From contig JBNGIO010001886.1 of the NCBI GenBank assembly GCA_049999805.1, positions 1-27,378 of the forward strand: a DNA stretch of 27,378 bases. The letters run 5' to 3'. Position numbers and translations under genes: made by a program. The stretch comes from Folioceros fuciformis. Taxonomy: Eukaryota; Anthocerotophyta; Anthocerotopsida; Anthocerotales. Positions 15,946 through 25,324 of this stretch are shown here, in pieces. How positions within the stretch are numbered: the stretch's first letter is position 1; each line of letters opens with the position of its first letter. The notes under the pieces were generated by a model, which worked only from the letters and a program-made list of their open reading frames with translations, made no database searches and was not told the origin of the DNA.

Positions 15946-17486
15946 ATGGCTAGCACAGGGTGGAAGCGGATAGTGACCTTGTTCATGGTGTCCGCTGCAC
16001 TGGTTGCCGCGATCCAAGCAAGTGATGAACTTGAAAGGAGGTGCGCTTTTTCTCACAAGCCTCATATAGCGTGATCAGAATGCTGTCTTTCCGGGTGGAT
16101 CGATTGTGACACAAGGCTCCGTTGATGACGAGCTGTCAGGGTGGTGATGACTGGGTAGCAGGAACGTGGTGGATCATGTAGTGTGCTTCCAGATTCCTCA
16201 CCTTTCCACCGAGCAGGAACACGCGCTGTTGCAGGCCATGTGGGAGTTGCAGTTCAAGTGCACTGAAGCTCCTGATGGCCTCTCCATCTCTTCCCTCTCC
16301 GCAGGTGAGCCTCGTGATCACGTCCAAGCTTGTGATTGCAGCCGGAGCTTCTCTGCGAAACTTGTGCTTTGTGGTTATGCCCGGACGCTTGTCGGCAGGA
16401 CAGGCCGTCTTGTCAGTACCGAGACCAGTCGCAACTGCACCTACGCTCTGTTTGTGAGGTTTCCATCTTGGGAAGACCTATACACCTACTGGAGGCATCC
16501 TTGCAAAACTGAGGTTGCCGACAAGTACATCGTCCCTTTCTTCGATGTGAGGAGTTGCCAATGTGCCCTTGCCCTGTCCATGGACTTGATAGCTCAAATT
16601 CCTTTTGTTCACTATGTTCTTTAGATCTCTTACACCTGTGAAGCCTTGTCCTGCAGGGCGAGGTCGACGTAGACTACGAGGCCGAAGTTCCCAACACCAT
16701 CGCTGCTGTTGAACGGAAAGGCCCGGTATGATCTCATCTGCCCGCCGTTATCTTGATCTAAGAAGTCTCTGGAAATGATTGCGGTGCAACGCGTCATACT
16801 TGTGTTGCAAACGTGAAACGTGAAACTGGCAGAGTTTCGATTCCGGGGTGGAGCATGTGGTGCACGTCCTGTTGAAGGACAGCACTGAAGTGGAAGCTGT
16901 CTTACAAAAATTGGACACCCTAGCCACCGAGCTGGGCCCCGATCTCATCCTCCAGCAAACGCGGGGTACGCTGTTTGCCACTTCGCACAATCTTGCGTAC
17001 TTTTTCAAAGGCAAGTGCCGTGTCCGTGGCGATCGGTTTGAGTTCTGACACCTGTGAAATGAACGCACTGCCAATCGCAGGCTTCAATTTGTTCCCAGTG
17101 GAATTCGAGCAGCGAAGTAAGAATCCGCATTTTCAAGTCGGTGTCGTTGCGCGTGTAGCATCAGGTAACATGATTCTGCCAGCTTTCTCGTCCGAAACGG
17201 AACATTCTATTCCCAACACGTGTCTGACCGATCTGAACCCGTCCGTGGCGAGGAAAATGCAGAGGAGGTTGCGGAAATGTACGACAAGCATCCCATGTTC
17301 TTAAGTGTAAGTAAATTACTGTGTACTGTTCTGGCCACTGGTTTGCTTGCAAGACCTGGCGCCCCCGTATGAGGCGTGACAATCGCGTTCCTGTGCTCAC
17401 AGATTTTGGAGAAGACCACGACATTCATGTCATACACCTACATCCCCTTTGTCCCCGCTGCCACAAGCTACATCGCCTCGTCCTAG
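15946..17486 (+). CDS. Predicted secreted protein with two stress-responsive A/B-barrel (Dabb) domains, 8 exons
   Basis: My exons: 15946-16040, 16162-16304, 16404-16546, 16657-16725, 16833-17010, 17081-17116, 17263-17306, 17403-17486 (792 nt, 263 aa). The ATG at 15946 opens a signal peptide (MASTGWKRIVTLFMVSAALV, cleavage likely after IQA). The first barrel starts NVVDHVVCFQIPHLS and includes YALFVRFPSWEDLYTYWRHP. The second starts VEHVVHVLLKDSTEVEAVL and ends with MYDKHPMFLSILEKTT. Both match the Dabb pattern of an opening V(D/E)HVV strand and a later FxxxxD/E-hP segment. In other proteins these domains form dimeric or pseudo-dimeric alpha/beta barrels; some plant members are salt- or stress-induced, and related folds are enzymes. 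The substrate is unknown. Intron 17011-17080 is inferred to be GC-AG. No transmembrane segment follows the signal peptide. Confidence 0.8.
17011..17080 (+). other. Probable GC-AG intron in the double-Dabb gene
   Basis: The exon ends TTCAAAG and the intron starts GCAAGT, a perfect GC-donor consensus. It ends AATCGCAG. Splicing keeps the frame (KG-FNLFPVEF), which continues through two more exons to the stop. A weaker GT donor 22 nt downstream (GTGGCG at 17033) is also in frame and would insert about seven residues. Confidence 0.65.
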
Positions 17487-18362
17487 AAGCTGTGCGTGTG
17501 TCCGGGTTTGCAAACTGGTGAGAGACTGTTGGAAACCGTTGCCAACTTTATATGCTACATACATGCCTGGCTCTATGTGGCTGGGAGTAGGTAATAACGT
17601 CGGCTTGGTTGTGTGGTAAAGCCGCTATTTGCTCTGCCCATGAGTAGAAATTGAAAAGAGGTAGTGGTGCAAGTGTAAGAGAAGCATCCTATTTTCTAAA
17701 ATTGGAAAGAGGTAGTGGTGCCATGTGTAGGAGAAGCATCCCATTTTCTGAAATGTCCAGTCACTGTATGTGTCTAACTTGTCCTATAAGATATAATCCT
17801 TAAGGCCTTGCAATGTTGACATCTTCCACATAGTGTACCCCTTGGGAGTGTTTATACGCTGTAGGGAGTGTTATCCGCCATAAAGCGGCCTTGAATGTTG
17901 AGTAGGATTGGAGATCTGCAATGATAGCCGCCACGGCTCCATGGCACCTGTCCGAGGTATACAACAGGAAGAATCGGGGAGACTTGTGTACGAGGTCTGC
18001 AGCAGAGTGAGCCAGCGATATCGTGTGCTCAAGTGTCACCGTGCAACCTACAAGGTACGGGTTCCCGTGCTTCTTCGTGCGGGCACAGGGGAACGTGGCG
18101 GAACCGGAAAGCTGGCTTGTTTTGGAACCGAGCACATGCGATCGATTCGGTCTTGGCGGACTCACAGAATTCTTCTCCTTCACGGGGCCGGTAGTGCTCC
18201 CGGACGGGAGGTCGGCAAATACTTGGGTCTATATTTTCTGTGGACAGGTGTTTTTTGAAAGCCAGTGTTGGACGGGAGGTCAAGCGAATCTGCGTCTTGA
18301 AGGGAACTCTGTGTGTGTGAGAAACCAAGCTATCGCCGCGGGGGCTGCAAGGTGCGAGAGCC
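17487..18362. other. Region between the double-Dabb gene and the broken bacterial-type gene
   Basis: Apart from the 51-bp tandem duplication at 17650-17753, nothing is recognised. Open frames on both strands between 17800 and 18460 reach 116-148 codons but have no known domain and overlap each other. I do not call them genes. Confidence 0.45.
17650..17753 (+). repeat. 51-bp tandem duplication downstream of the double-Dabb gene
   Basis: Two adjacent copies start at 17650 and 17701. Each carries AAAGAGGTAGTGGTGC and GAGAAGCATCC(T/C)ATTTTCT. They differ at a handful of positions. They lie about 165 nt past the stop codon, probably in the 3' UTR or just beyond. Confidence 0.85.
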
Positions 18363-19338
18363 ATGGCAGACACAGGAAGATAGGCGGCGGGCGGGGCCGG
18401 CCTGGAAGTGAGCGTGGAAGAGAGCACGCTGAGGATCGGGGCAGTGACGGTGTACTTTAACCGCACTATCCGCATTCCTGACCATGGTAGAACTTACCCC
18501 TTGCCGCCGAACCTGGGCGCGTTCCCCCTGCGGAGAGTGGCAGATTACGCGGGCAAGGTCCCGGAGAAATGGCGGCAGCACTGCGGGGTGTTCCTGCCCA
18601 TCTTCCAGCGAGGGGCCACGTGACTTGGGTTCAGCGGGCGACATTGGCGGCCCAATGCTCTTAAGGTGGGCGTGGGCAAGGTGTGCGCCATCACGAGCAC
18701 TCCATGGTCGGAGGAGCTGCATGCGGATCCGCAGGACTACGTGGTGGTGCCGGACCAGCCCTGGTTGGACGGCATCAACAACGGGGACGGCACCATCCGG
18801 CAGTTCGTGACGATGCCCTTGGGGTTGGGATACAGCGTGGAGGACCAGGTGACGGGGGAGGAGACTCACGGGAGGGTTGCAGCTCTGCGTCTTCGATGCC
18901 GTGCCGGGGAGGTTCCCGGACGAGCTGCCGCTGGGTCGACGCCGCCCGGGCGTCATATCCACCGACGGACCGTCCTCGGATGTGGAGATGGCCGTGGCTG
19001 TGGGGGGCAAGATGAAGCAGGACGTCTACGAGGATGACTACGGCCTGGACACCTGGGACCAGAAGACGAGAGGGCGGATTTTCGTGCATCTCTGTAACTC
19101 TAAAATGTGGACAAGGGTCACCGGGGAGGCTCCCCCAGAGTCGCCTCTGTCAGCGGCCACGTGTGCGCAACATGGGTACCCTTGGTTTGATCTGTACAAT
19201 GAGGGCAGGGCAGCGGTCTCCGGATCGGATTTGCTGCAGGGGCTGAAGTCTCAGAAGGAGTTGGATAAAGAGAAGGGGCTGAAGTCTGAGAAGGAGTTGG
19301 ATAAAGAGAAGGGGCTTCCGCCGCAGCAGAACGACTAG
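18363..19338 (+). pseudogene. Broken intronless gene of an uncharacterised bacterial-type family
   Basis: A single reading frame starts MADTGR at 18363, meets TAG at 18381, runs on (VSVEESTLRIGAVTVYFNRT) to TGA at 18621, then continues in the same frame (PNALKVGVGKVCAITSTPW, VVVPDQPWLDGINNGDGTIR). At about 18868-18875 an extra base shifts the frame (ETHG to LQLCVFDAVPGRFPDE). It then reads YGLDTWDQKTRGRIFVHLCN and ends PPQQND at 19338. I recall similar proteins of unknown function in bacteria; this is memory, not a search. In those the TGA position appears to be Trp, consistent with TGG-to-TGA. The high GC, lack of introns and family point to horizontal transfer followed by decay. The first stop could be avoided by a downstream start; the TGA and frameshift could not. 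Confidence 0.75.
19239..19310 (+). repeat. 36-bp in-frame tandem duplication in the broken bacterial-type gene
   Basis: Two 36-nt units (19239-19274 and 19275-19310) differ at one base and duplicate the peptide GLKS(Q/E)KELDKEK just before the C-terminal PPQQND. The length is a multiple of three, so the local frame is kept. Confidence 0.9.
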
Positions 19339-21245
19339 TCCGTCCCTGTTCCTCACGTTGTCCAGTACCATAAAGTAGAGGATAGTGCCTGGTAGGGGGC
19401 GACGTGTTGTGGGCTTGTTGGCTGCAACGCAATTCCGCTCTACTCTTCTTGTTCCCGGAGTAGGCTACGAAACGAGCAGGTGTGGACGTTAGTCTCCTTT
19501 CCTTCGCAGACATTTCCCTCAGTTTAGCTGTTGAGAAGGTTGCAAATCTTGCATTTTCTGGTTTCTTCGTGCTGAAATGGCAGATCATGCGGGTTTCACA
19601 GCCAGCCCATGTTGTGTTGTTTTTTGTTGTGGTGCGATTGGGGAAGAAGAGCGGTTCTCGAACAAATGAGCACTCACTTGCCGTCGGTGAACAAGCGATG
19701 ACTTGGCGGTATGGTTTTCGGACCGTTCTTAATACTTCACGGTAGATTCTACTTTCCTCACCTTCCGTCACCGGAGGATGCATGAGAGCAGCCATGCCGC
19801 GGCCCCTTAGCTGGCCTTGTGAGCGTACAAACCAACAGCGTAAGCTAATTCTGGATCGCCATGCAAACCCGCGGTCAAAGCATTAGGAGCGCACTGTTCG
19901 CGGGCTCCCGTCCTGCTGACAGCGAGAGCGAGAGCGTTGAGGCTTATCCCCTAACAGCCTAACCCCTATCAGACACCGGAAAGCCGTGTACACGTGGCTC
20001 AGGGAGAAGGAAACCGTGAACACCAATCGGCTGAGCCCAAGCCATGACCTCCACTTTCCCGCTGGCTGCTAGGAACGCTGGAACTCCTCAGGGCCGCGGA
20101 AGGTAAAACGTGTCGGCCTGCTTCCGCCAGCCGCCATTGCCTTTGCTCGTAACACTGCGGCCTCGGAACTGGAGAGTGCATTTTTGGGTGCAGCGGCGAG
20201 TGGTCACTTTCTTTGTGTCATGTATGTGGAGCATCCAGTTACTGTAGACAGCTGTCAGCACTAGCGCTGTGGCCGGAAGGGTTATACTCTTCCACGAGCC
20301 CGTGCCTGCCAGGGCTGTCCTCAGCACAAAGACTTGTCGTTCTACAACTGAGGCTGCACCGATTCGATGAGGGCTGTTGGCCATAATCATTCCCACTAAC
20401 GCGCCTCTCTACTCACAAACTTTAAATCTGGATTCAGGGTTTCTTTAATTCAGACTGAACACAGTGTGGACTTGATGTCCTTGGGATGGCTACTGAATGA
20501 GACCATATGATTGCAGTCCTGTGAAGGGAAGGGTACTAGCCTTGTTACCTGTTGAAGGCATCAGCTTGAGCCGACGGTTCCCATCTTTCTGTCTGATGAT
20601 GCCTGTTTTGGTTTGCACTTTGAGTCACCTGGCAGCTCATCCAACACTGAGGGAGACCTCACCGCATTAGACCATCGTGCTGCCGTAACTCCTCAAAGCT
20701 CACACTGGGCCACGCGAGGTGTGCGTTCAATTGGCGAATCCGACCAAGGATCATGCGCGCTGGCAGAGGCCCGAGGAAGTGCAGACTGACCATCCTGCCT
20801 ACAAGATGGACATGCTGCATCGAACTGTTGAAACATCGAAAGCAGGCATGCCAAAGTTCTACAGCAAGCATATAGATGTTACGCAGTTAGGCAGAGAGAG
20901 GGGCTTGAAAGTGTGGACAGTCGTCAATAAAATTAGTAGTAGTTGTGTTCAAGGCACGATTCTCAGTAACGAATGCCGCCACGGTGCATCCCTACCTTGG
21001 TACGCAAGATAAAGGCATTGTTGTTTGCCAGTGACAATGGTGGTGTTGTGCATCGAGCCAACAAGTAGCGAATAGAAAGGAGAGACTTCTGGCCCTTTAG
21101 AAACCTGTCGAGTTACACGTGTGAACACAGCTATCCCCTTCTCGTCAAGCAATCTAAGTTGAGCGCAAGCATAGAGATCGTGCAACTAGGCTGCCCGACA
21201 GCGAAGGGGTCTCTAATGACAACTTCAGCACGATATGTTTTCTGT
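19339..21245. other. Long stretch with no supported gene
   Basis: Only short open frames of up to about 100 codons are present, plus a 225-codon minus-strand frame at 19118-19795 that is partly antisense to the broken gene. None shows a recognisable domain. A minus-strand frame at 20088-20396 has a hydrophobic stretch (ITLPATALVLTAVYSNWMLH) but no family I can name. Confidence 0.45.
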
Positions 21246-21565
21246 AAGGTTCAAGCAGGACATTTGCACATGCATACTCCGAGAGCTTCCACTTCAGCAG
21301 TGGGCTGGAGGCGGAAATTTCCAGCGTTGAGCGCCGCGTTAATCATCCACTCGAAATCCGCCTCCATGGTGAAGCTTGCGTCGGTTTGCGCACTTCACTT
21401 GCAGTCGCACTTGTTGGCATCGTCGTTGCACTTGCTGCAGTCGGGGTCACCCCCGGCCACAACCGCCAGGACCAAGATCATGCTACTGCAAACACGTACA
21501 CCAGCACAAAAATTGATGGACTGTCTCAAGCAAACGCTTCCAAATCATCATGGTCAAGACATTAA
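21246..21565 (+). other. Possible coding exon or gene fragment with one membrane segment
   Basis: One plus-strand frame stays open for about 105 codons to TAA at 21563-21565. It contains LEAEISSVERRVNHP, then a hydrophobic segment (LAVALVGIVVALAAVGV), then a polar tail. The frame has no ATG before the hydrophobic part, so it would have to be an internal or last exon, or a decayed fragment. No family is recognised. Confidence 0.25.
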
Positions 21566-22212
21566 AGAAAGGAAAGCCATTTTCCAGCCCAGCAACTCTC
21601 GGCGTGAGCAGTGCAGCACGTACACATTTCCGTAGGCCATGAAGCTGCTGCGGGTCCGAGAAGCAAGAGATCGACGAGCAAGAAGTCGGAGAGAGGCAAA
21701 CTTTAAGGCGGTGATGGCGAGTATGGAAACTGCCGAGCGGCTCCTTTATTCGCAGGGAGGGAGGCCTGAAATCGGTGGGCCTCTGGCCACTGGGTCCCGG
21801 TATCTACAGTGGGGCTTTCCGATTTGGTTTTCGCCGTCCGGCTGGTTGTCCCAAGTTGCAAGTTGCGGCAACCGCCAGTACGTTGAGCGTCGTACCAGTG
21901 CCAGAGGTGGTCCGATGCCAGAGATTGGCTCCAGGACCACATGAGGGGCTGGGATTCCACAGCGGCAGCCCTTGACTGGTCTTAGGTTGGGTTCGGTTGC
22001 CATGGGCATTCATGAATACATTTTAGTTTCTCGTAATTTATCACTTGGTCGAGAGTTATAGTTAAAATAACATTTTCATTTTTCATAAATAATCACTCAT
22101 ATTCTTGGCTAAGAGTCATAGTCAAAGCAATATTTCATTTCTTGTTCTTTCTTTGAGCTCTCCAAAAGTGGGGTTGAGGGGTTAAGCTATCTAAATGCAG
22201 CGTCCGGTCTCC
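21566..22212. other. Non-coding transition from GC-rich to AT-rich DNA
   Basis: The left part is GC-rich with short overlapping frames on both strands around 21640-21960. After about 22010 the sequence turns AT-rich and stays so to the window end. No gene is supported. Two loosely similar AT-rich segments (about 22027-22085 and 22086-22143) may be an old duplication. Confidence 0.4.
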
Positions 22213-22262
22213 TTCAGTTATCACTCCCGCCCTTCGATTCAGTTATCACTCCCGCCCTTCGA
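22213..22262 (+). repeat. 25-bp perfect tandem duplication
   Basis: Two identical 25-nt units starting TTCAGTTATCACTCCCGCCC lie at 22213-22237 and 22238-22262. They are followed within a few bases by a second, unrelated duplication. Confidence 0.9.
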
Positions 22263-22267
22263 TACTT

Positions 22268-22361
22268 GGGGAATGTTGCCTCTTCGTAGAGACTTGAAGT
22301 CTTGGGTGTTCTTCGGGAATGTTGCCTCCTCGTAAAGACTTGAAGTCTTGGGTGTTCTTGT
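22268..22361 (+). repeat. 47-bp tandem duplication
   Basis: Units at 22268-22314 and 22315-22361 both begin GGGAATGTTGCCTC and contain GACTTGAAGTCTTGGGTG, in which ACTTGAAGT is close to palindromic. They differ at about three positions. Confidence 0.9.
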
Positions 22362-22519
22362 AGGACTTCCTGATTCTATTCATACTTATGTGGATGCAGC
22401 CGTAGATGAATGAGATTTGGCTCATATCATGGACCTCTCTCAAATTAGTGACCTTTATATTGCATTTTGTATTCTTTCATCATGTTTTGCATAGCGATTA
22501 GGTTACCTCACTAAAACTA

Positions 22520-22729
22520 TTGTGCCTTTTTTTATTAAGTCTCAAGAAGTTCAATAATCTAGTTATGCAAGCTCTGAGGGACATCATAGGTCTTGGCACC
22601 TTCAAGTGTGTCATCGATGATTTGGCTCGGCAGCAAGCTTCCTTATTGATCGCTTTTGGAGGTGTGGGCCTTTTAGGCATAGAGGCCTCTGCTTCAATTT
22701 CCTTTCTTAGTAGCCAAGGTCCCATCTAA
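22520..22729 (+). mobile_element. Possible C-terminal fragment of a LINE-type reverse transcriptase
   Basis: The frame reads ARQQASLLIAFGGVGLLGIE followed by a Ser/Ala-rich FLSS segment. This resembles the (A)xLPxxxGGLGLRSA pattern after the catalytic domain in many non-LTR retrotransposon polymerases. No catalytic motif is visible upstream. A TAA microsatellite about 90 bp downstream (22816-22834) would fit a LINE 3' tail. The assignment rests on one short motif. Confidence 0.35.
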
Positions 22730-22815
22730 CACATTGTCCCATCGGGAGGCACTGCATTGCTAGCCATGAAACAGTTCAAGATAGCATGTTCTCAATGGCT
22801 AGGGAATGTGTTATG

Positions 22816-22834
22816 GATAATAATAATAATAATA
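22816..22834 (+). repeat. (TAA)n microsatellite
   Basis: About six consecutive ATA/TAA units. It may be the 3' tail of the possible LINE fragment just upstream. Confidence 0.8.
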
Positions 22835-23448
22835 CATTACTATTTTACATTGGGTTATACCTAATATGAGGGTAAACCCTAAAGTCAGTTATTAGATTCA
22901 TTTGCCAAGTAACCCCAAGGTACTATGGAAGGATGCCTCGCAAGAATTCTTGCACGCAATCCTGGCCAGAGACTGAAGGGAGAAGGGCGCACCAATCATT
23001 TGAGTAAGAATTTGAAAGGAGGTACTTCAAGAAGGTTGTATCCGCTGCAGACAGGGCCTATTTCTTAAGCCCCTTCCTCAATTCTTTGGCCTCAATATCA
23101 AACAGCCATAACAGTGTGCAACTTTTGATAAACCTGAACCCAAAGAGAAGGGAGTTCAGGCCCATCGGCCTTCGTGTATTAAATACATGAAGAAATCGAA
23201 GCCTTATCCTGAGACTTTTACAAAGCATGAAGTCATTCTCAATTCTATTCTAAATATCAAGAGCACAGTGTCAGAGTACACTACCAGAATTGACAACGTG
23301 CTATCCAGGCAGGAGAGGCTTGAGAGTCTTTGCATTTCAGACCTGATGACCATGGCAAAACAGGAGTAGGAAATTATTGAACTCGGGAGAAACTTGCTCA
23401 CTGACTAAAGCCTCCTTATAATTTTTGCCAAGACTGCTCGCAGGCACG
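22835..23448. other. Unassigned sequence 5' of the Copia gag fragment
   Basis: No LTR end, primer-binding site or terminal TG...CA structure could be identified. A 60-codon ATG frame at 23187-23369 looks helical and charged (TRIDNVLSRQERLESL) but matches no family I know. Confidence 0.4.
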
Positions 23449-24540
23449 ATGTCGGGTGCTGATGCTGACACATTGTCAGACAAGCTGCAAGACAAGGATA
23501 GACTCACCCTGAATAATTACGATGCCTGGAGCTTCAGGGTGCACTGCATCCTAGAAGAAAAACTTCTCATGGATGTTGTAGACGGTACTATACCTAAGAA
23601 GATTGCTGGACTGCTCTCTGGGTTAACAACACCAGGAGGCACTGTTATAAATTGGAACCTCAAGGATAAATTAGAGTGGGCGTTCAAGGATAGGAAGACA
23701 CGTACCATACTTGTGTCTTGTGTCTCACATGAGATGATTTCTCATATAAAATTGACTCAGTCCTCAAACAAAGTTTGGTCACTTTTATCTAAAACCTACG
23801 AGTCAAAAGACATGATGACCGAGGTAGCTACAATGCTACACTTCCAAAATATCCGTATGAAGGAGACCGACGCCGTTGAGAGTCATGTTGCTAGGTTTAG
23901 GGCTGCTAGAGCCAAACTAGCATCTTACGGAGTCATCTTATCTGAGTCTAGGGCTATTGTACACTTGCTAGCCTCACTCCCTCCTAGTTATAAGCAATTT
24001 AGTTCCACTCAGCAAGCAACAACAATTGTAGTTCTTGCCACTGCCACTCAACTTGCATCATCAAACCTCACTGTTCAGAAAGTTGTTGGAGCCCTCCTAC
24101 AGGCTGAAGCCAACAGAAAACACATGCAAAAGGGAGCATCCTCTAGTTCTTACAAGTAGAGTGATACTGCCCTTTATTCTGGCAGAGGTCGAGGTAGAGG
24201 AAAGGGACGTGGACGTGGTGGTACAGGGGGCTTTGGCAGAGGACGTAGTCAGTCTTCGCAGCCCAATTCAAATTCCTCTTCATCAACCAAGCCTGGTAAT
24301 TGCAATTATTGCAACAAACTAGAACTCTGGATTAAAGACCGCAGTAAGAGGATTAGAGATGAAGTAGCAAAAGGTAAGCACACATCAGAGTCAAATACAA
24401 CCAAAGCTAGTACATTAGGCTTACTAGTGGCGTGTCTTACCTCATTGAAGAAAAGGTGTCATAAGTGGTTTCTTGATAGTGGGGCCTCGAATCACTTGTC
24501 GGCTCCATTTTGGCCTCTCATTTTTTTTTCTAAGATTTCC
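23449..24540 (+). mobile_element. Decayed Ty1/Copia-type retrotransposon: gag and start of protease
   Basis: From the ATG at 23449 the frame has a Copia-type gag (LNNYDAWSFRVHCILEEKL; KVWSLLSKTYESKD) up to an in-frame TAG at 24157-24159. The same frame continues with an Arg/Gly-rich segment (SGRGRGRGKGRGRGG), a remnant zinc knuckle (CNYCNKLELWIKDR, in which the expected His and last Cys are replaced) and an aspartic-protease active site (WFLDSGASNHLS, near 24470-24500). Similarity stops soon after. Integrase, reverse transcriptase and RNase H are not seen and no LTRs were found. Gag packages element RNA; the protease would mature the polyprotein. The stop and damaged knuckle suggest the copy is dead. 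Confidence 0.85.
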
Positions 24541-24865
24541 CTCTTCTTAAAGGTTTGATCTCACATGTTGAAGAGGGCGTTTTCCCATTATAGGCATTTC
24601 TTAGGCAAGCGAAGGACTCTTTGCCTTTGGACACATAGATCTTCCTTGTACATGCTTCAGCCCCATACAATTCAATGTCGCTATCTTCAACTTCAATTGT
24701 AGCGTTTTCGGCATTGTCCACATTAAATTTGTCTATACGGAACGAGTCCAGAGTCCCATTTGCTACCACTAACTGACTGCCTATAAAAGTTGCCATGCAC
24801 TCATACACACTATGATGAAACAGTTTAGACAACTTCTAGCCTTCTTGTTCTGCTTTCTCCATGTA
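24530..24865 (-). pseudogene. Unassigned coding-like fragment, minus strand
   Basis: On the minus strand a frame of about 100 codons reads HHSVYECMATFIGSQLVVAN, then FRIDKFNVDNAENATIEVED, and ends at 24530. In the same frame, before an in-frame TAG, lies an ATG-led MEKAEQEG. The composition looks protein-like rather than random, but I do not recognise the family. It abuts the point where the Copia protease frame ends, so it may mark a nested insertion. It could also be chance. Confidence 0.3.
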
Positions 24866-25045
24866 TCAAAAAGAGGACTTGCCAGAATGAGAATTCGGCC
24901 TCTCCAAGTCATTCATTTGTTTGAAATATGTTGTTAGAGCCTCCCACTTGTCTCAACATGGCTTCCTTGTTTTGTGATGTTGTAGCTTGACAGCAATACA
25001 AAACTTCCTTGCCACCTGACCTCAGTAGTGGCATTTTTACCTTAC

Positions 25046-25324
25046 AGAGATGGCAATGCAGTCAACAGGGATGGTAATGCAAGTATCATGGATGCCAGTT
25101 CAGGTGCCAAGGATGGAAGTGCAAGAGATTCCTTTAAAACAAGTGGCACTAATAAAGCCACCCTAGGTATAGGGCTAAAACGTAAAACACAAACATATAA
25201 CATGATGTCTAATATCTTTCTACTTCTGGAAAAGCACAATCATGCTTCTATTGTAGATGTTTCTAAAGAAGTAGAGGCGCAACGTCAATATAGGCATATA
25301 GAAATCATGGAGTTGGAATTCTAG
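25046..25324 (+). pseudogene. Possible fragment of a plant MYB/SANT-like or NAM-associated protein
   Basis: A plus-strand frame after a plausible acceptor (TTACAG, ending near 25045) reads KATLGIGLKRKTQTYNMMSN and LEKHNHASIVDVSKEVEAQR, stopping at 25324. The pattern recalls the helical C-terminal part of plant SANT-like/NAM-associated proteins, often linked to transposons. No DNA-binding domain is visible upstream. The assignment is by memory of pattern and weak. Confidence 0.25.

Noticed and set aside
17800-18460. Overlapping open frames on both strands before the broken gene
   Set aside because: Lengths of 116-148 codons are expected by chance in GC-rich DNA. None has a recognisable domain or conserved splice pattern.
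19118-19795. Minus-strand 225-codon ATG frame
   Set aside because: About a third of it is antisense to the broken bacterial-type gene, including its 36-bp duplication, which creates the repeated SLYPTPS motifs. No domain is recognised.
20719-21012. Plus-strand 97-codon frame (PEEVQTDHPAYKMDML...)
   Set aside because: No ATG-led family match, and neighbouring frames are equally open. Not enough to call a gene.
22870-22885. Telomere-like AAACCCTAAA
   Set aside because: Only a single occurrence, not a tandem array.
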